From Mycolicibacterium litorale (GTDB lineage Bacteria; Actinomycetota; Actinomycetes; Mycobacteriales; Mycobacteriaceae): DNA of 64,000 bases. The notes beneath the pieces are model-generated. The model saw nothing but the letters and a program-made list of their open reading frames with translations. It made no database searches and was not told the origin of the DNA. Where the stretch lies: the NCBI RefSeq assembly GCF_014218295.1, contig NZ_AP023287.1, forward strand, positions 558,001 through 622,000. The letters are read 5' to 3'. The position numbers and the translations under genes were made by a program. Below are positions 19,447 through 29,574 of this stretch, piece after piece. Position 1 is the stretch's first letter; every line of letters starts with the position of its first letter.

Positions 19447-19452
19447 TACTGT
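19447..19452 (+). promoter_or_regulatory. -10 box TACTGT for tetR
   Basis: TACTGT, 6 nt before ATG 19459, which implies a leaderless message. Its closeness to operator site 2 suggests autorepression. Confidence 0.45.
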
Positions 19453-19458
19453 CGGGAC

Positions 19459-20088
19459 ATGCCCTCACCTGCGAAGACGACCCGTCGACGCGGCCGCCGC
19501 CAGGGGGAGCCGGTGTCGCGGGACACGGTTCTGGCCGCGGCCAAGAAGCGGTTCGCCATCGACGGCTACGAGCGGACCACCCTGCGGGCCATCGCCCATG
19601 AGGCACACGTCGACCCCTCGATGGTGCTGTACCTGTTCGGGTCGAAGCTCGACCTGTTCCGCGAAGCGCTGCGCTTGATCATCGACCCGCAGGTGCTGGT
19701 CGCCGCGTTGTCAGAGGCCGACGGCGACGTGGGCGCCCGCATGGTGCGGGTGTACCTGCAGATCTGGGAGTCGGCCGAGACGGGGCCGTCGATGGTGGTG
19801 ATGCTGCAGTCGGCCACGTCCAACAGCGAGGCCCACGAGGCGTTCCGCAGCTTCATGCAGACCTACGTCCTCACCGCGGTCTCCGATGTGCTCGGCGGCG
19901 ACGAACACGCGCGACTGCGGGCGACGCTGGCCGCCACGACATTGGTCGGCACGGCGATGCTGCGCTACGTCATGAAGATCGAACCGCTGGCGGCGTTGAG
20001 CGGTGATGAACTGGTCGCGCTGCTCGCTCCGACGGTCACCCGCTATCTCACCGCCGACGCGTCGGAATTGGGTCTGCCCGCGCTATAA
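19459..20088 (+). CDS. TetR-family repressor
   Basis: 209 aa. The basic N-terminus (TTRRRGRRQGEP) precedes a TetR HTH (about residues 22-68: VLAAAKKRFAIDGYERTTLRAIAHEAHVDPSMVLYLFGSKLDLF). The C-terminal ligand domain has the TetR_C pattern with MVRVYLQIWESAETGP. It is divergent from the multi-span membrane protein gene, with two inverted 15-mers in the 96-nt gap, so it likely represses that gene and itself. The ligand is unknown. Its 3' end overlaps the convergent GAP-family gene by 6 nt. Confidence 0.9.
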   Translation: MPSPAKTTRRRGRRQGEPVSRDTVLAAAKKRFAIDGYERTTLRAIAHEAHVDPSMVLYLFGSKLDLFREALRLIIDPQVLVAALSEADGDVGARMVRVYLQIWESAETGPSMVVMLQSATSNSEAHEAFRSFMQTYVLTAVSDVLGGDEHARLRATLAATTLVGTAMLRYVMKIEPLAALSGDELVALLAPTVTRYLTADASELGLPAL

Positions 20089-20748
20089 GGCGTGAATGCC
20101 CTTGTACAGCACCAGGACTCCGATCACGACGAGGATCACGGCCATCAACGTCGCGTGGTTGCGCTCCATCCAGTCCTTGAGCCGTGCCAGTGCGGGGTCG
20201 AGCCGGTCACCCGATACGGCGTAGGCGAGGATCGGCACCGCGACAGTGCAGCCGGCGACGACGGCGAAGTAGACGACCGCCGCCCACACGGCAGTGCCGA
20301 GGCCGGCCGAGCCGATCGCCAAACCGGCTGCGACGCAGATGAACAGCACCTTCGGATTGGCGACGGTCAGCGCCGCAGCGGTGCCGGCCGCCTTACCCGG
20401 GCCCAGGGTGGTCATGTTGCGGAGCCATTTGGGTTGGTGCGCAGAGGCTTTGCGGCGCGCGAACCGGACGAGGCCGAACACGATCAGCGCCGCACCCACG
20501 ACGATGCGCAACCACGACGCCCAACTCGGCGGTTTGTCGAACCCGCCGAGCGCCCCGGAGACCGCCACGAAGATCGCCGTCAGCGCGCCCAGGCCGATCA
20601 GCCAGCCCGCCATGAAGGCCAGCGCGGTCGGGCGGGGCCGTGGCGTCTGCAGCATCAGCACCGCGGGGATGACCGACAGCGGGGACAGGGCGATCACCAG
20701 CGCGAGCGGGATCAGCTCGGTCAGCACCGAACCCCAACCACCCGTCAT
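20083..20748 (-). CDS. GAP/Sap-family (LysE-like) membrane protein
   Basis: 221 aa with six predicted spans. The N-terminal LIPLALVIALSPLSVIPAVLMLQTPRPRPTALAFMAGWL is typical of the mycobacterial GAP (glycopeptidolipid/sulfolipid-addressing) family, a branch of LysE-like exporters. A central basic loop (RFARRKASAHQPKWL) and the motif TVANPKVLFICVAAGLAI follow. Characterised members help move surface glycolipids. The cargo here is unknown and no lipid biosynthesis genes are adjacent. ATG 20748 lies 2 nt after the CYTH gene stop, so the two are co-translated; the longer frame to 20838 is inside the CYTH gene. Confidence 0.75.
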   Translation of the reverse strand: MTGGWGSVLTELIPLALVIALSPLSVIPAVLMLQTPRPRPTALAFMAGWLIGLGALTAIFVAVSGALGGFDKPPSWASWLRIVVGAALIVFGLVRFARRKASAHQPKWLRNMTTLGPGKAAGTAAALTVANPKVLFICVAAGLAIGSAGLGTAVWAAVVYFAVVAGCTVAVPILAYAVSGDRLDPALARLKDWMERNHATLMAVILVVIGVLVLYKGIHAL

Positions 20749-20750
20749 GC

Positions 20751-21368
20751 TCAGGTCCCGTCGAAGTGATTGCATCCCAGGGTGTCGACGAAGGTCGGCC
20801 CCAGCAGTTCCAGTTCGTTGCGGTAGTCGCCGGCCCACCCGCTGAACGGGTGGAACGCCAGGTGTTCGTTACGGAACCGGTCGTCCTCGGACACCTCGGT
20901 GGTGCAGAACGACGGAATCACCAGATCGACGACGGGGGAGTCGCGTTCGACCTCGGCCAGCACCAGCGGTGCGTTACCGCCCAGGAACCGGTCGATCACC
21001 CAGCCGTCCTCGCCGAGCCAGACCGAGGATCGCACCTTGAGCACGACATGCTCGGCCCGCGCCACGATCTGCCCGGCTACCAGGGGGTCGAGATCACGCT
21101 CGGCCTCGTAGCGGGTGCCGCCTGCGGCCGGACCCTTGGCGGTCATGGTGCCGATGGCTTCGCCGCCCAGCGCCCCCACCAGTTCGGCGGTGCTGACGTC
21201 GAGCCGGGCGGGGGCCGGGCCCTGCAGCCGGACCCGGACCGCGTAACCGTCGGAGGCGAACAGATACGCCTGCGCGATCAGTGCCGGACTCGGATCGGAG
21301 GCGGCCACGGCGGGCATGTCGCCGACGAGGAACTTCCGTTCGAACTCGAAGTCGCCGAACTCGGACAT
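20751..21368 (-). CDS. CYTH domain protein
   Basis: 205 aa. CYTH enzymes (class IV adenylate cyclase, thiamine triphosphatase, inorganic triphosphatase) form a metal-dependent beta tunnel. The signature FEFERKFLV near the N-terminus provides the ExExK motif. Alternating charged strands follow (YAVRVRLQG, GTMTAKGP, RYEAERDLD, VVLKVRSSVWLGEDGWVIDRF, LVLAEVERDS), as expected for a tunnel binding a triphosphate. Inorganic triphosphatase is the commonest bacterial activity, but the substrate cannot be assigned. It is co-transcribed with the downstream GAP-family gene. Confidence 0.85.
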   Translation of the reverse strand: MSEFGDFEFERKFLVGDMPAVAASDPSPALIAQAYLFASDGYAVRVRLQGPAPARLDVSTAELVGALGGEAIGTMTAKGPAAGGTRYEAERDLDPLVAGQIVARAEHVVLKVRSSVWLGEDGWVIDRFLGGNAPLVLAEVERDSPVVDLVIPSFCTTEVSEDDRFRNEHLAFHPFSGWAGDYRNELELLGPTFVDTLGCNHFDGT

Positions 21369-21448
21369 GAGCCGACGTTAGCCGGGTTACGCCCGGGGCA
21401 GTGGACATGGCGTTCGTGTCCTCGCGTGGATTTCTCGAATTCTCTAGA

Positions 21449-21469
21449 CTTGAGCGGAACAGACTCAAC
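21449..21469 (+). promoter_or_regulatory. HspR HAIR operator of clpB
   Basis: CTTGAGC (21449-21455), 7 nt, ACTCAAC (21463-21469). Twelve of the 14 consensus bases match, which makes this the best HAIR site in the window. It overlaps the SigH/SigE-like -35. Confidence 0.85.
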
Positions 21470-21481
21470 CTTGACCGCGTT
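21456..21481 (+). promoter_or_regulatory. SigH/SigE-like promoter of clpB
   Basis: GGAAC at 21456-21460, 17 nt, CGTT at 21478-21481. The -35 sits in the HAIR spacer, so HspR and the stress sigma factor would compete. A TTGACC at 21471 is an alternative -35 for a housekeeping promoter. Confidence 0.6.
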
Positions 21482-21523
21482 GAGTAAGGCGAGAAGCATT
21501 TCAACGAGACGATCGGAGGTGTC

Positions 21524-24070
<2,547 letters not shown>

Positions 24071-24076
24071 GCGCTT

Positions 24077-24119
24077 GCGAGAGGACCCCGTCACGCTTCG
24101 GCGTGGCGGGGTTTCTCGC
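24077..24119 (+). terminator. Intrinsic terminator of clpB with TTCG tetraloop
   Basis: An 11-bp stem 24086-24096/24101-24111 (one G-T wobble) closed by TTCG, followed by TTTC. Outer arms GCGAGA (24077-24082) and TCTCGC (24114-24119) extend it. It starts 6 nt after the clpB stop. Confidence 0.9.
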
Positions 24120-24267
24120 GTTCGGCCAGACACTTTGCGCTGAGGTCGTGATGTTGCTCGTGACCACGACCCTGAGTGCAATTTCCAACCACTGTGACGC
24201 GTGAGGCGGATGCGCCCGAGACGGGGTTGTGACCAACTTGAGTTCGGGCGAAAGCGGTACCAGCAAG
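24120..24267. other. clpB-ttfA intergenic stretch
   Basis: About 150 nt with no convincing gene. It holds a weak 7-bp inverted repeat (GGTCGTG/CACGACC at about 24144-24171) and a 17-codon ATG frame at 24150 without support. The ttfA promoter box follows. Confidence 0.4.
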
Positions 24268-24273
24268 TAGGCT
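24268..24273 (+). promoter_or_regulatory. -10 box TAGGCT of ttfA
   Basis: TAGGCT, 7 nt before ATG 24281. This spacing puts transcription initiation on the start codon, so a leaderless message is likely. No Shine-Dalgarno sequence is present. Confidence 0.55.
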
Positions 24274-24280
24274 AGGTCCG

Positions 24281-25132
24281 ATGGTCCCGCTCTGGTTCAC
24301 GCTGTCTGCGCTCTGCTTCGTGGGTGCAGCCGTGCTTCTCTACGTCGACATCGACCGTCGACGCGGGCTCGGTCGACGCCGGAAGTCGTGGGCCAAGTCG
24401 CACGGCTTCGACTACGAGCAGGAATCCGCCGACATCCTCAAACGCTGGAAACGCGGCGTGATGTCCACGGTCGGCGACGTCACCGCCAAGAACGTCGTGC
24501 TCGGGCAGATCCGCGGCGAGGCGGTCTTCATCTTCGACCTCGAAGACGTCGCCACCGTCATCGCGCTGCACCGCAAGGTCGGCACGAACGTCGTGGTCGA
24601 CATGCGGCTCAAAGGCATCAAGGAACCCCGCGAGAACGACATCTGGCTGCTCGGCGCCATCGGCCCGCGCATGGTGTACTCCACCAACCTCGACGCCGCC
24701 CGCCGCGCCTGCGACCGGCGCATGGTCACCTTCGCCCACACGGCGCCCGACTGCGCCGAGATCATGTGGAACGAACAGCACTGGACGCTGATCAGCATGC
24801 CGGTCACCAGCACCCGCGCCCAGTGGGACGAGGGTCTGCGCACGGTGCGCCAGTTCAACGACCTGCTGCGCGTCCTGCCGCCGATTCCGCAGACCGATTC
24901 GGTGCAGGCCATCGCGCGCCGCAGCGGTTCGCCGAGCCGGCCCATCAACCCCGCGCCGCTGCGCCAACCGGAGCCGCCGCAGGGCCGTCCCGGTCCCGCT
25001 GCTCCCGGCCGCCCGTACGCCCAGCGTCCCGAGGCCGCCCGCCCGGACGGTCCGCCCGCGGCCAGGCCGGACGCCCCGCGCCGCACACCGCCTGCGCGCA
25101 ACGGGCACCAGTCGCCCAACTTCCAGCGCTGA
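24281..25132 (+). CDS. ttfA: Trehalose monomycolate transport factor TtfA
   Basis: 283 aa inner-membrane protein needed with MmpL3 for trehalose monomycolate export in mycobacteria (Rv0383c family, next to clpB in M. tuberculosis too). One N-terminal span (about residues 4-22) is followed by a basic DRRRGLGRRRK segment, a cytoplasmic alpha/beta domain (about 30-210, with AEIMWNEQHWTLISMP) and a Pro/Arg-rich disordered tail from about 215. Identification rests on the clpB neighbour and the overall pattern. It heads a unit with the SDR, lipoprotein and TrmH-like genes. pyrE, which lies here in M. tuberculosis as I recall, is absent. Confidence 0.88.
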   Translation: MVPLWFTLSALCFVGAAVLLYVDIDRRRGLGRRRKSWAKSHGFDYEQESADILKRWKRGVMSTVGDVTAKNVVLGQIRGEAVFIFDLEDVATVIALHRKVGTNVVVDMRLKGIKEPRENDIWLLGAIGPRMVYSTNLDAARRACDRRMVTFAHTAPDCAEIMWNEQHWTLISMPVTSTRAQWDEGLRTVRQFNDLLRVLPPIPQTDSVQAIARRSGSPSRPINPAPLRQPEPPQGRPGPAAPGRPYAQRPEAARPDGPPAARPDAPRRTPPARNGHQSPNFQR

Positions 25133-25147
25133 GTACTCTCACACGCG

Positions 25148-25921
25148 ATGCCACGCCCTGTCGCTCTGATCACCGGACCGACGTCCGGCCTCGGTGAAGG
25201 CTTCGCGCGCCGCTACGCCGCCGACGGCTACGACCTCGTCCTGGTGGCCCGTGACGTCGCCCGGCTCGACGCACTCGCCGAGGAGCTGCGCGCCACCGGC
25301 GCCACCGTCGAGGTGCTGCCCGCCGACCTCGCCGACGCCGCGGGCCGCGAGAAGGTCGCCGAGCGGCTCTCCGCCGGGGTCCAGGTGCTGGTCAACAACG
25401 CCGGCTTCGGCACCTCCGGGGAGTTCTGGACCGCCGACTACGCGCTGCTGCAGTCCCAGCTCGACGTCAACGTCACCGCCGTCATGCAGCTCACCCATGC
25501 CGCGCTGCCGCCGATGCTCGACGCCCACAAGGGCACCGTCATCAACGTCGCCAGCGTCTCGGGACTGCTGCCCGGCCGCGGGTCGACGTACTCGGCGTCC
25601 AAGGCGTGGGTGATCGCGTTCTCCGAGGGCCTGGCCAACGGTCTGGGTGGCACCGGCGTCGGCGTCCACGCCCTGTGCCCCGGCTTCGTGCACACCGAAT
25701 TCCACGAGCGGGCCGGGATCGAGATGTCGGGGCTGCCGTCGCTGATGTGGCTCGAGGTGGACAATGTCGTCCGTGACTGCCTGGCCGACGTCGCGAAGGA
25801 CAAAGTCGTCATCGTGCCCAGCCTGCAGTACAAGGCGATGACCACCGCCAGCCGGCTGATGCCCCGCGGACTCGCCCGCGCCATGACCAGGACCGTGGGC
25901 CGCGGCCGCGGGCGCACCTGA
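25148..25921 (+). CDS. Short-chain dehydrogenase/reductase
   Basis: 257 aa Rossmann-fold oxidoreductase of the classical SDR type. The cofactor motif TGPTSGLGEG begins at about residue 9. NNAG follows at about 84, the catalytic Ser is in NVASVSGLLPGRG and YSASK carries the catalytic Tyr/Lys. The Arg-rich C-terminal end is atypical. The substrate is unknown. A TACTCT box lies 8 nt before the ATG (25134-25139) in the 15-nt gap after ttfA, so it may have its own leaderless promoter in addition to read-through. Confidence 0.88.
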   Translation: MPRPVALITGPTSGLGEGFARRYAADGYDLVLVARDVARLDALAEELRATGATVEVLPADLADAAGREKVAERLSAGVQVLVNNAGFGTSGEFWTADYALLQSQLDVNVTAVMQLTHAALPPMLDAHKGTVINVASVSGLLPGRGSTYSASKAWVIAFSEGLANGLGGTGVGVHALCPGFVHTEFHERAGIEMSGLPSLMWLEVDNVVRDCLADVAKDKVVIVPSLQYKAMTTASRLMPRGLARAMTRTVGRGRGRT

Positions 25922-25927
25922 TCGCCG

Positions 25928-26821
25928 GTGCGCGCACTGGTCACCGTCGTCGTGACGGTTCTGCTCGTCGCGGTCTCCGGCTGTTCGAAGGACGCCGTCC
26001 CCTCCGACACCTATGCCGCGCCGACCGCGAGAGTCGGCGAGTCGCTGGCGGTCTCGGGGTGGAACATCTCGGTGTCCAACGTGCGCTTCGAGGCCGAGCA
26101 CGTCCTCGTCGACGTCGACGCCGCACATTCGGGCGACGGGGAGCCGGTCAAGCCCGAGTCGCTGCGATTCGGTCTGTACGGCGCGCTCGCCCATCCCATC
26201 GAAGCCAACGGGCTCGGGGGCTGCCGTGACGTGGACGCCCTGTCCGTCACGCCGCTGAGCGCACCGAGCCCCGACCGGCTCACCGGCACAGTGTGTCTGG
26301 GTCCGCAGCGCGACCAGAACCAGGTGCGCGGCGTCTACGTGTACTCGCCGCAGGACCGGATGCCGGGGACGACCGTCGCCTACGCCGCCGCGTTCCCGGT
26401 CGGGCTGCTGCCCACCCCCGACACCGAGACCGGTCTCACGCTCAAGACCACCAGCATCGAGGCGTTCCGCGCCGACGGCGCCCAGCTGACCCAGAGCGCG
26501 CTGGGCGATCCGCAGGCGTTCACGGGCGATGGCTACATGCTGCTGGGCCTCGACATCAACGGTCTGGCCAGCCGGTACCGCGAGGACTCCGCCCGGCGGG
26601 GCGGCCCGCTGATGGTCGTCGTCGCGCCGAGCGTGCCCGGCAAGGGCCTGAGTTACGCGTGTTCGGCGTACGGGGCCTCGGTGCTGGTCCTGCCCGACAC
26701 GTCGCGTGACGCGGTGGCCATGCGGGCATCGCTGTGCACCCAGGGCGAGATCAACAACGCGCTGCTGTTCGCCTCGGTGTCGGTGATCGGCACCCACGCC
26801 GCCCTGTGGACCCTCGAATGA
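25928..26821 (+). CDS. Lipoprotein, Rv0381c-like
   Basis: 297 aa. The short signal peptide with lipobox VSGC places the acylated Cys at about residue 19. The mature protein is beta-rich with conserved-looking cysteines (GGCRDVD, GTVCLGPQ, YACSAYG, ASLCTQGE) that may form disulfides outside the membrane. No enzymatic motif is recognised. The GTG start lies 6 nt after the SDR stop and the stop overlaps the TrmH-like start by 4 nt. The same gene order occurs beside ttfA in M. tuberculosis (Rv0381c by position, from memory), which supports the placement but gives no function. Confidence 0.75.
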   Translation: MRALVTVVVTVLLVAVSGCSKDAVPSDTYAAPTARVGESLAVSGWNISVSNVRFEAEHVLVDVDAAHSGDGEPVKPESLRFGLYGALAHPIEANGLGGCRDVDALSVTPLSAPSPDRLTGTVCLGPQRDQNQVRGVYVYSPQDRMPGTTVAYAAAFPVGLLPTPDTETGLTLKTTSIEAFRADGAQLTQSALGDPQAFTGDGYMLLGLDINGLASRYREDSARRGGPLMVVVAPSVPGKGLSYACSAYGASVLVLPDTSRDAVAMRASLCTQGEINNALLFASVSVIGTHAALWTLE

Positions 26822-27474
26822 CGGACGCGCCGGGCCCGACCGAATGGGGCGAGGGGCCGGGGGTCGGGCCCTGGAGTCAGGAGCGGACCGGTGAGCTGCC
26901 CGACGATCCGCGCTACGATCCGGAACTGCTGCGCGACGGGGACACCCGCAACGTCGTCGACGCCTACCGGTACTGGACGCGCGAGGCGATCGTCGCCGAC
27001 ATCGACCGCCGCAGGCATCCGCTGCACATCGCGATCGAGAACTTCGGCAACGACGCCAACATCGGTTCGGTGGTGCGCACCGCCAACGCGTTCGCGGTGG
27101 ACACCGTCCACATCGTGGGCCGCAGGCGCTGGAACCGCAGGGGCGCCATGGTCACCGACCGCTATCAGCGGCTGTGCCACCACGACACGACCGCCGAACT
27201 GCTGGACTTCGCCGCGTCCGCCGGGCTGACCGCCGTCGCCGTCGACAACGTTCCCGGCGCCGTGCCGCTCGAACGCACCGAACTGCCGCGCGAGTGTCTG
27301 CTGATCTTCGGTCAGGAGGGCCCCGGCATCACCGACGACGCGAAGAGCGGTGCGCGGCTGACGGTCTCAATCGCGGCGTTCGGCTCGACACGCAGCATCA
27401 ACGCGGCGGTCGCCGCCGGCATCGCCATGCACACCTGGATCGTCCAGCACGCCGACCTCGGCCAGGCCTGGTAA
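26818..27474 (+). CDS. SpoU/TrmH-family RNA methyltransferase
   Basis: 218 aa SPOUT-fold, SAM-dependent 2'-O-methyltransferase acting on tRNA or rRNA. Motif 1 is IENFGNDANIGSVVRTANAF with the catalytic-type Arg, motif 2 is LIFGQEGPGI, and motif 3 is FGSTRSINAAVAAGI at the knot. An N-terminal extension of about 50 residues (GPTEWGEGPG) precedes the fold. The ATG overlaps the lipoprotein stop (ATGA); the longer frame to 26734 is inside that gene. The last 108 nt overlap the 3' end of the convergent MFS gene. The target nucleotide is unknown. Confidence 0.88.
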   Translation: MTDAPGPTEWGEGPGVGPWSQERTGELPDDPRYDPELLRDGDTRNVVDAYRYWTREAIVADIDRRRHPLHIAIENFGNDANIGSVVRTANAFAVDTVHIVGRRRWNRRGAMVTDRYQRLCHHDTTAELLDFAASAGLTAVAVDNVPGAVPLERTELPRECLLIFGQEGPGITDDAKSGARLTVSIAAFGSTRSINAAVAAGIAMHTWIVQHADLGQAW

Positions 27475-28944
27475 CCGGTCGCGCAGCAGGAGCCACACCG
27501 TCACCGCCGAGCTGAGCATCAGCGCCGCACCGACGCCCGATGCGATCGCCAGACCGCTGCTGAACGACTCCCGCGCGGCGTCGAGCAGCGCGGCCGCCTG
27601 ATCGGCGGGCAGCCCGGCTGCCACATCGGTCGCCGCCGCCAGCGAGTCACGGGCCTGCGCGGCCACGTCCGCGGGGAGTTCCGGCGGCAGGCTGAGGGCG
27701 CGGTACACCCCGGTGACGATCGACCCGATCACCGCGATGCCCAGCGCCATGCCGAGCTCATAGGCGGTCTCGGAGACGGCGGCCGCGGCGCCGGCGCGTT
27801 CCCGGGGGACGCTGGCGAGGATGACGTCGCTGGCGACGGTGAACGCCAACCCGAGTCCGACGCCGACGATGAACAACGCCAGACCCAGCTGCGGGTAGGG
27901 CGATCCGGGGTGGATCGTCGTCAGCGTGGCCATCGCCACCCCGACCATCGCGAGGCCGGCGGTCAGCACGGCACGCTGGGTCCAGCGGCGCACCGCGAAG
28001 CCGGCGAGCACGCCGAAGACGGTCGCGGTGACGGCCGCGGGCAGTTCGGCCAGCCCCGCGCCCAGCGGGCTGTAGCCCTGCACCAGCTGGAAGTACTGCG
28101 ACAGGAAGAACACCAGACCCGAAAGCCCCAGCACCGACAGCAGATTCGCCCCGATCACGCCCGAGAACGCACGGTTGGCGAACAGCCGGACGTCGATCAG
28201 CGGGCTGGGCAGCCGCAACTGCCTGCGCACGAACACCGTCAGCGCGGCGACACCGACGGCCGACGCGGCCGCGGCGCTGAGCTGCAGGCCGTGTGCCGCG
28301 GTCTCCTTGATCGCGTAGACGACGCTGAGGACGCCGACCATCGACAAGACCACGCTGGGCAGATCCCACGGCCCTGGTTCGGGGTTGCGGTGTTCGGGCA
28401 GCAGGGTGAGCCCACCGATGAGCAGAACCACCATCACCGGGGCGTTGATCAGGAACACCGAACCCCACCAGAAGTGTTCGAGCAGAACGCCTCCCACGAC
28501 GGGGCCGAGGGCGGCTCCCGCCGAGAACGCCGATGCCCACACGCCGACCGCGAGGCTGCGTTGCCGCGGGTCGGTGAAGATGCCGCGGATCAACGCCAGG
28601 GTGGCCGGTGCGAGCGTCGCCCCGGCGACGCCCAGCAGCGCCCGGGTGCCGATCAGTGCCTCGGCGGAGGGAGCGTAGGCGGTCAGGACCGATACCGCCC
28701 CGAAAGCCGTTGCGCCGCAGAGCATCAGCTTGCGATGGCCGATCCGGTCGCCGAGGCTGCCCATGGTGATGAGCAGGCTGGCGAGGACGAACGAGTAGAT
28801 GTCGCCGATCCACAGCAGTTCAGTGCTGGACGTATGCAGGTCGCTGCTGATGAACGGCGTCGCCAGCGCCAGCACCGTGCCGTCGATGCCGATGAGCAGG
28901 ACGGCGAGGGTGAGGACGCCGAGCGCGAGCCAGCGACGGGTCAT
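27367..28944 (-). CDS. MFS drug-efflux transporter (DHA2/EmrB type)
   Basis: 525 aa with about 14 predicted spans, the DHA2 layout. Motif A-like GSLGDRIGHRKLM and motif C-like GPVVGGVLLEHFWWGSVFLINAP are clear. It exports drugs or metabolites with proton antiport. The ATG overlaps the TetR stop by 4 nt (ATGA), so the pair is a typical self-regulated efflux operon. After the last span (VTVWLLLRD) the frame runs on into about 40 unusual residues antisense to the TrmH-like gene before a stop at 27367, suggesting a lost original stop. Confidence 0.88.
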   Translation of the reverse strand: MTRRWLALGVLTLAVLLIGIDGTVLALATPFISSDLHTSSTELLWIGDIYSFVLASLLITMGSLGDRIGHRKLMLCGATAFGAVSVLTAYAPSAEALIGTRALLGVAGATLAPATLALIRGIFTDPRQRSLAVGVWASAFSAGAALGPVVGGVLLEHFWWGSVFLINAPVMVVLLIGGLTLLPEHRNPEPGPWDLPSVVLSMVGVLSVVYAIKETAAHGLQLSAAAASAVGVAALTVFVRRQLRLPSPLIDVRLFANRAFSGVIGANLLSVLGLSGLVFFLSQYFQLVQGYSPLGAGLAELPAAVTATVFGVLAGFAVRRWTQRAVLTAGLAMVGVAMATLTTIHPGSPYPQLGLALFIVGVGLGLAFTVASDVILASVPRERAGAAAAVSETAYELGMALGIAVIGSIVTGVYRALSLPPELPADVAAQARDSLAAATDVAAGLPADQAAALLDAARESFSSGLAIASGVGAALMLSSAVTVWLLLRDRLPGLAEVGVLDDPGVHGDAGGDRRVDAACRAERRD

Positions 28945-29483
28945 GGGTTTCGCACTCCGCTCAGAAGAAGTTCGGTGATCATGTGCTCGAAATCGCGGCT
29001 GGCTGCACGCCCGACCTGGATACACCAGCCGGCACCGGCGACCAGGCTGTAGAGCGATTCGGTCAGCCACGCCGCGGTCAGGTCGGGGCGGAACTCACCG
29101 GCGCGTTGGCCGCGTTCGAACAGCGCGGTGATCGCGGCGTCCGATTCGGCCCAGCCCTGCATGGACTGATCGCCGTCGACGTCCTGACTCTGGCTGTAGA
29201 GCAGCGCCAGATACGGCGACACCGGACGGCAGGCGGCGACGAGGCGGCGCAGCGCGTCGGCGGCCGATCCCTCGGACAGGCGCGCGGATTCGACCGCGGT
29301 CCGCATCTCCGAGATCGCCAGCTCGTCGAGGGCGGTCATCAGCGCGGGTTTACCCGCGAAGTGCCGGTGCAGGGTCGCCCGGCTGACGCCGACGGCGGCC
29401 GCGATCTCGTCCTGCGTCGCGTTGGGGCGGCGACCGAGGAAGTCCGCCGCCGCGCGCAGCAGTGCCTCACGATCGGTAGCCAT
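28941..29483 (-). CDS. TetR-family repressor of the MFS pump
   Basis: 180 aa. The HTH is near residues 5-50 (LLRAAADFLGRRPNATQDEIAAAVGVSRATLHRHFAGKPAL) and is followed by an all-helical ligand domain. It is co-translated with the MFS gene. TACTCT lies 6 nt before the ATG (29490-29495), and an inverted-repeat operator abuts it, so the pair is probably autorepressed and drug-inducible. The ligand is unknown. Confidence 0.9.
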   Translation of the reverse strand: MATDREALLRAAADFLGRRPNATQDEIAAAVGVSRATLHRHFAGKPALMTALDELAISEMRTAVESARLSEGSAADALRRLVAACRPVSPYLALLYSQSQDVDGDQSMQGWAESDAAITALFERGQRAGEFRPDLTAAWLTESLYSLVAGAGWCIQVGRAASRDFEHMITELLLSGVRNP

Positions 29484-29489
29484 GAATCA

Positions 29490-29495
29490 AGAGTA
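29490..29495 (-). promoter_or_regulatory. -10 box TACTCT of the TetR-MFS operon
   Basis: TACTCT on the minus strand, 6 nt before ATG 29483, which implies a leaderless message. Confidence 0.5.
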
Positions 29496-29522
29496 TCTCA
29501 AATGAGACGATTTTGTCTCATT
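29496..29522. promoter_or_regulatory. Operator of the TetR-MFS operon
   Basis: AATGAGAC (29501-29508), 6 nt, GTCTCATT (29515-29522) form a perfect inverted repeat. A third half-site TCTCA begins at 29496, giving TCTCA-N2-TGAGA as well. It lies directly upstream of the TACTCT box. Confidence 0.75.
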
Positions 29523-29574
29523 GCGCTGGTCCGGACCGGTTTCCGCGGCGCAGTCAGTGAGGCAGGATCGACCC

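Noticed and set aside
24150..24203. 17-codon ATG frame between clpB and ttfA
   Set aside because: No ribosome-binding site or leaderless box, and no protein-like pattern beyond chance.
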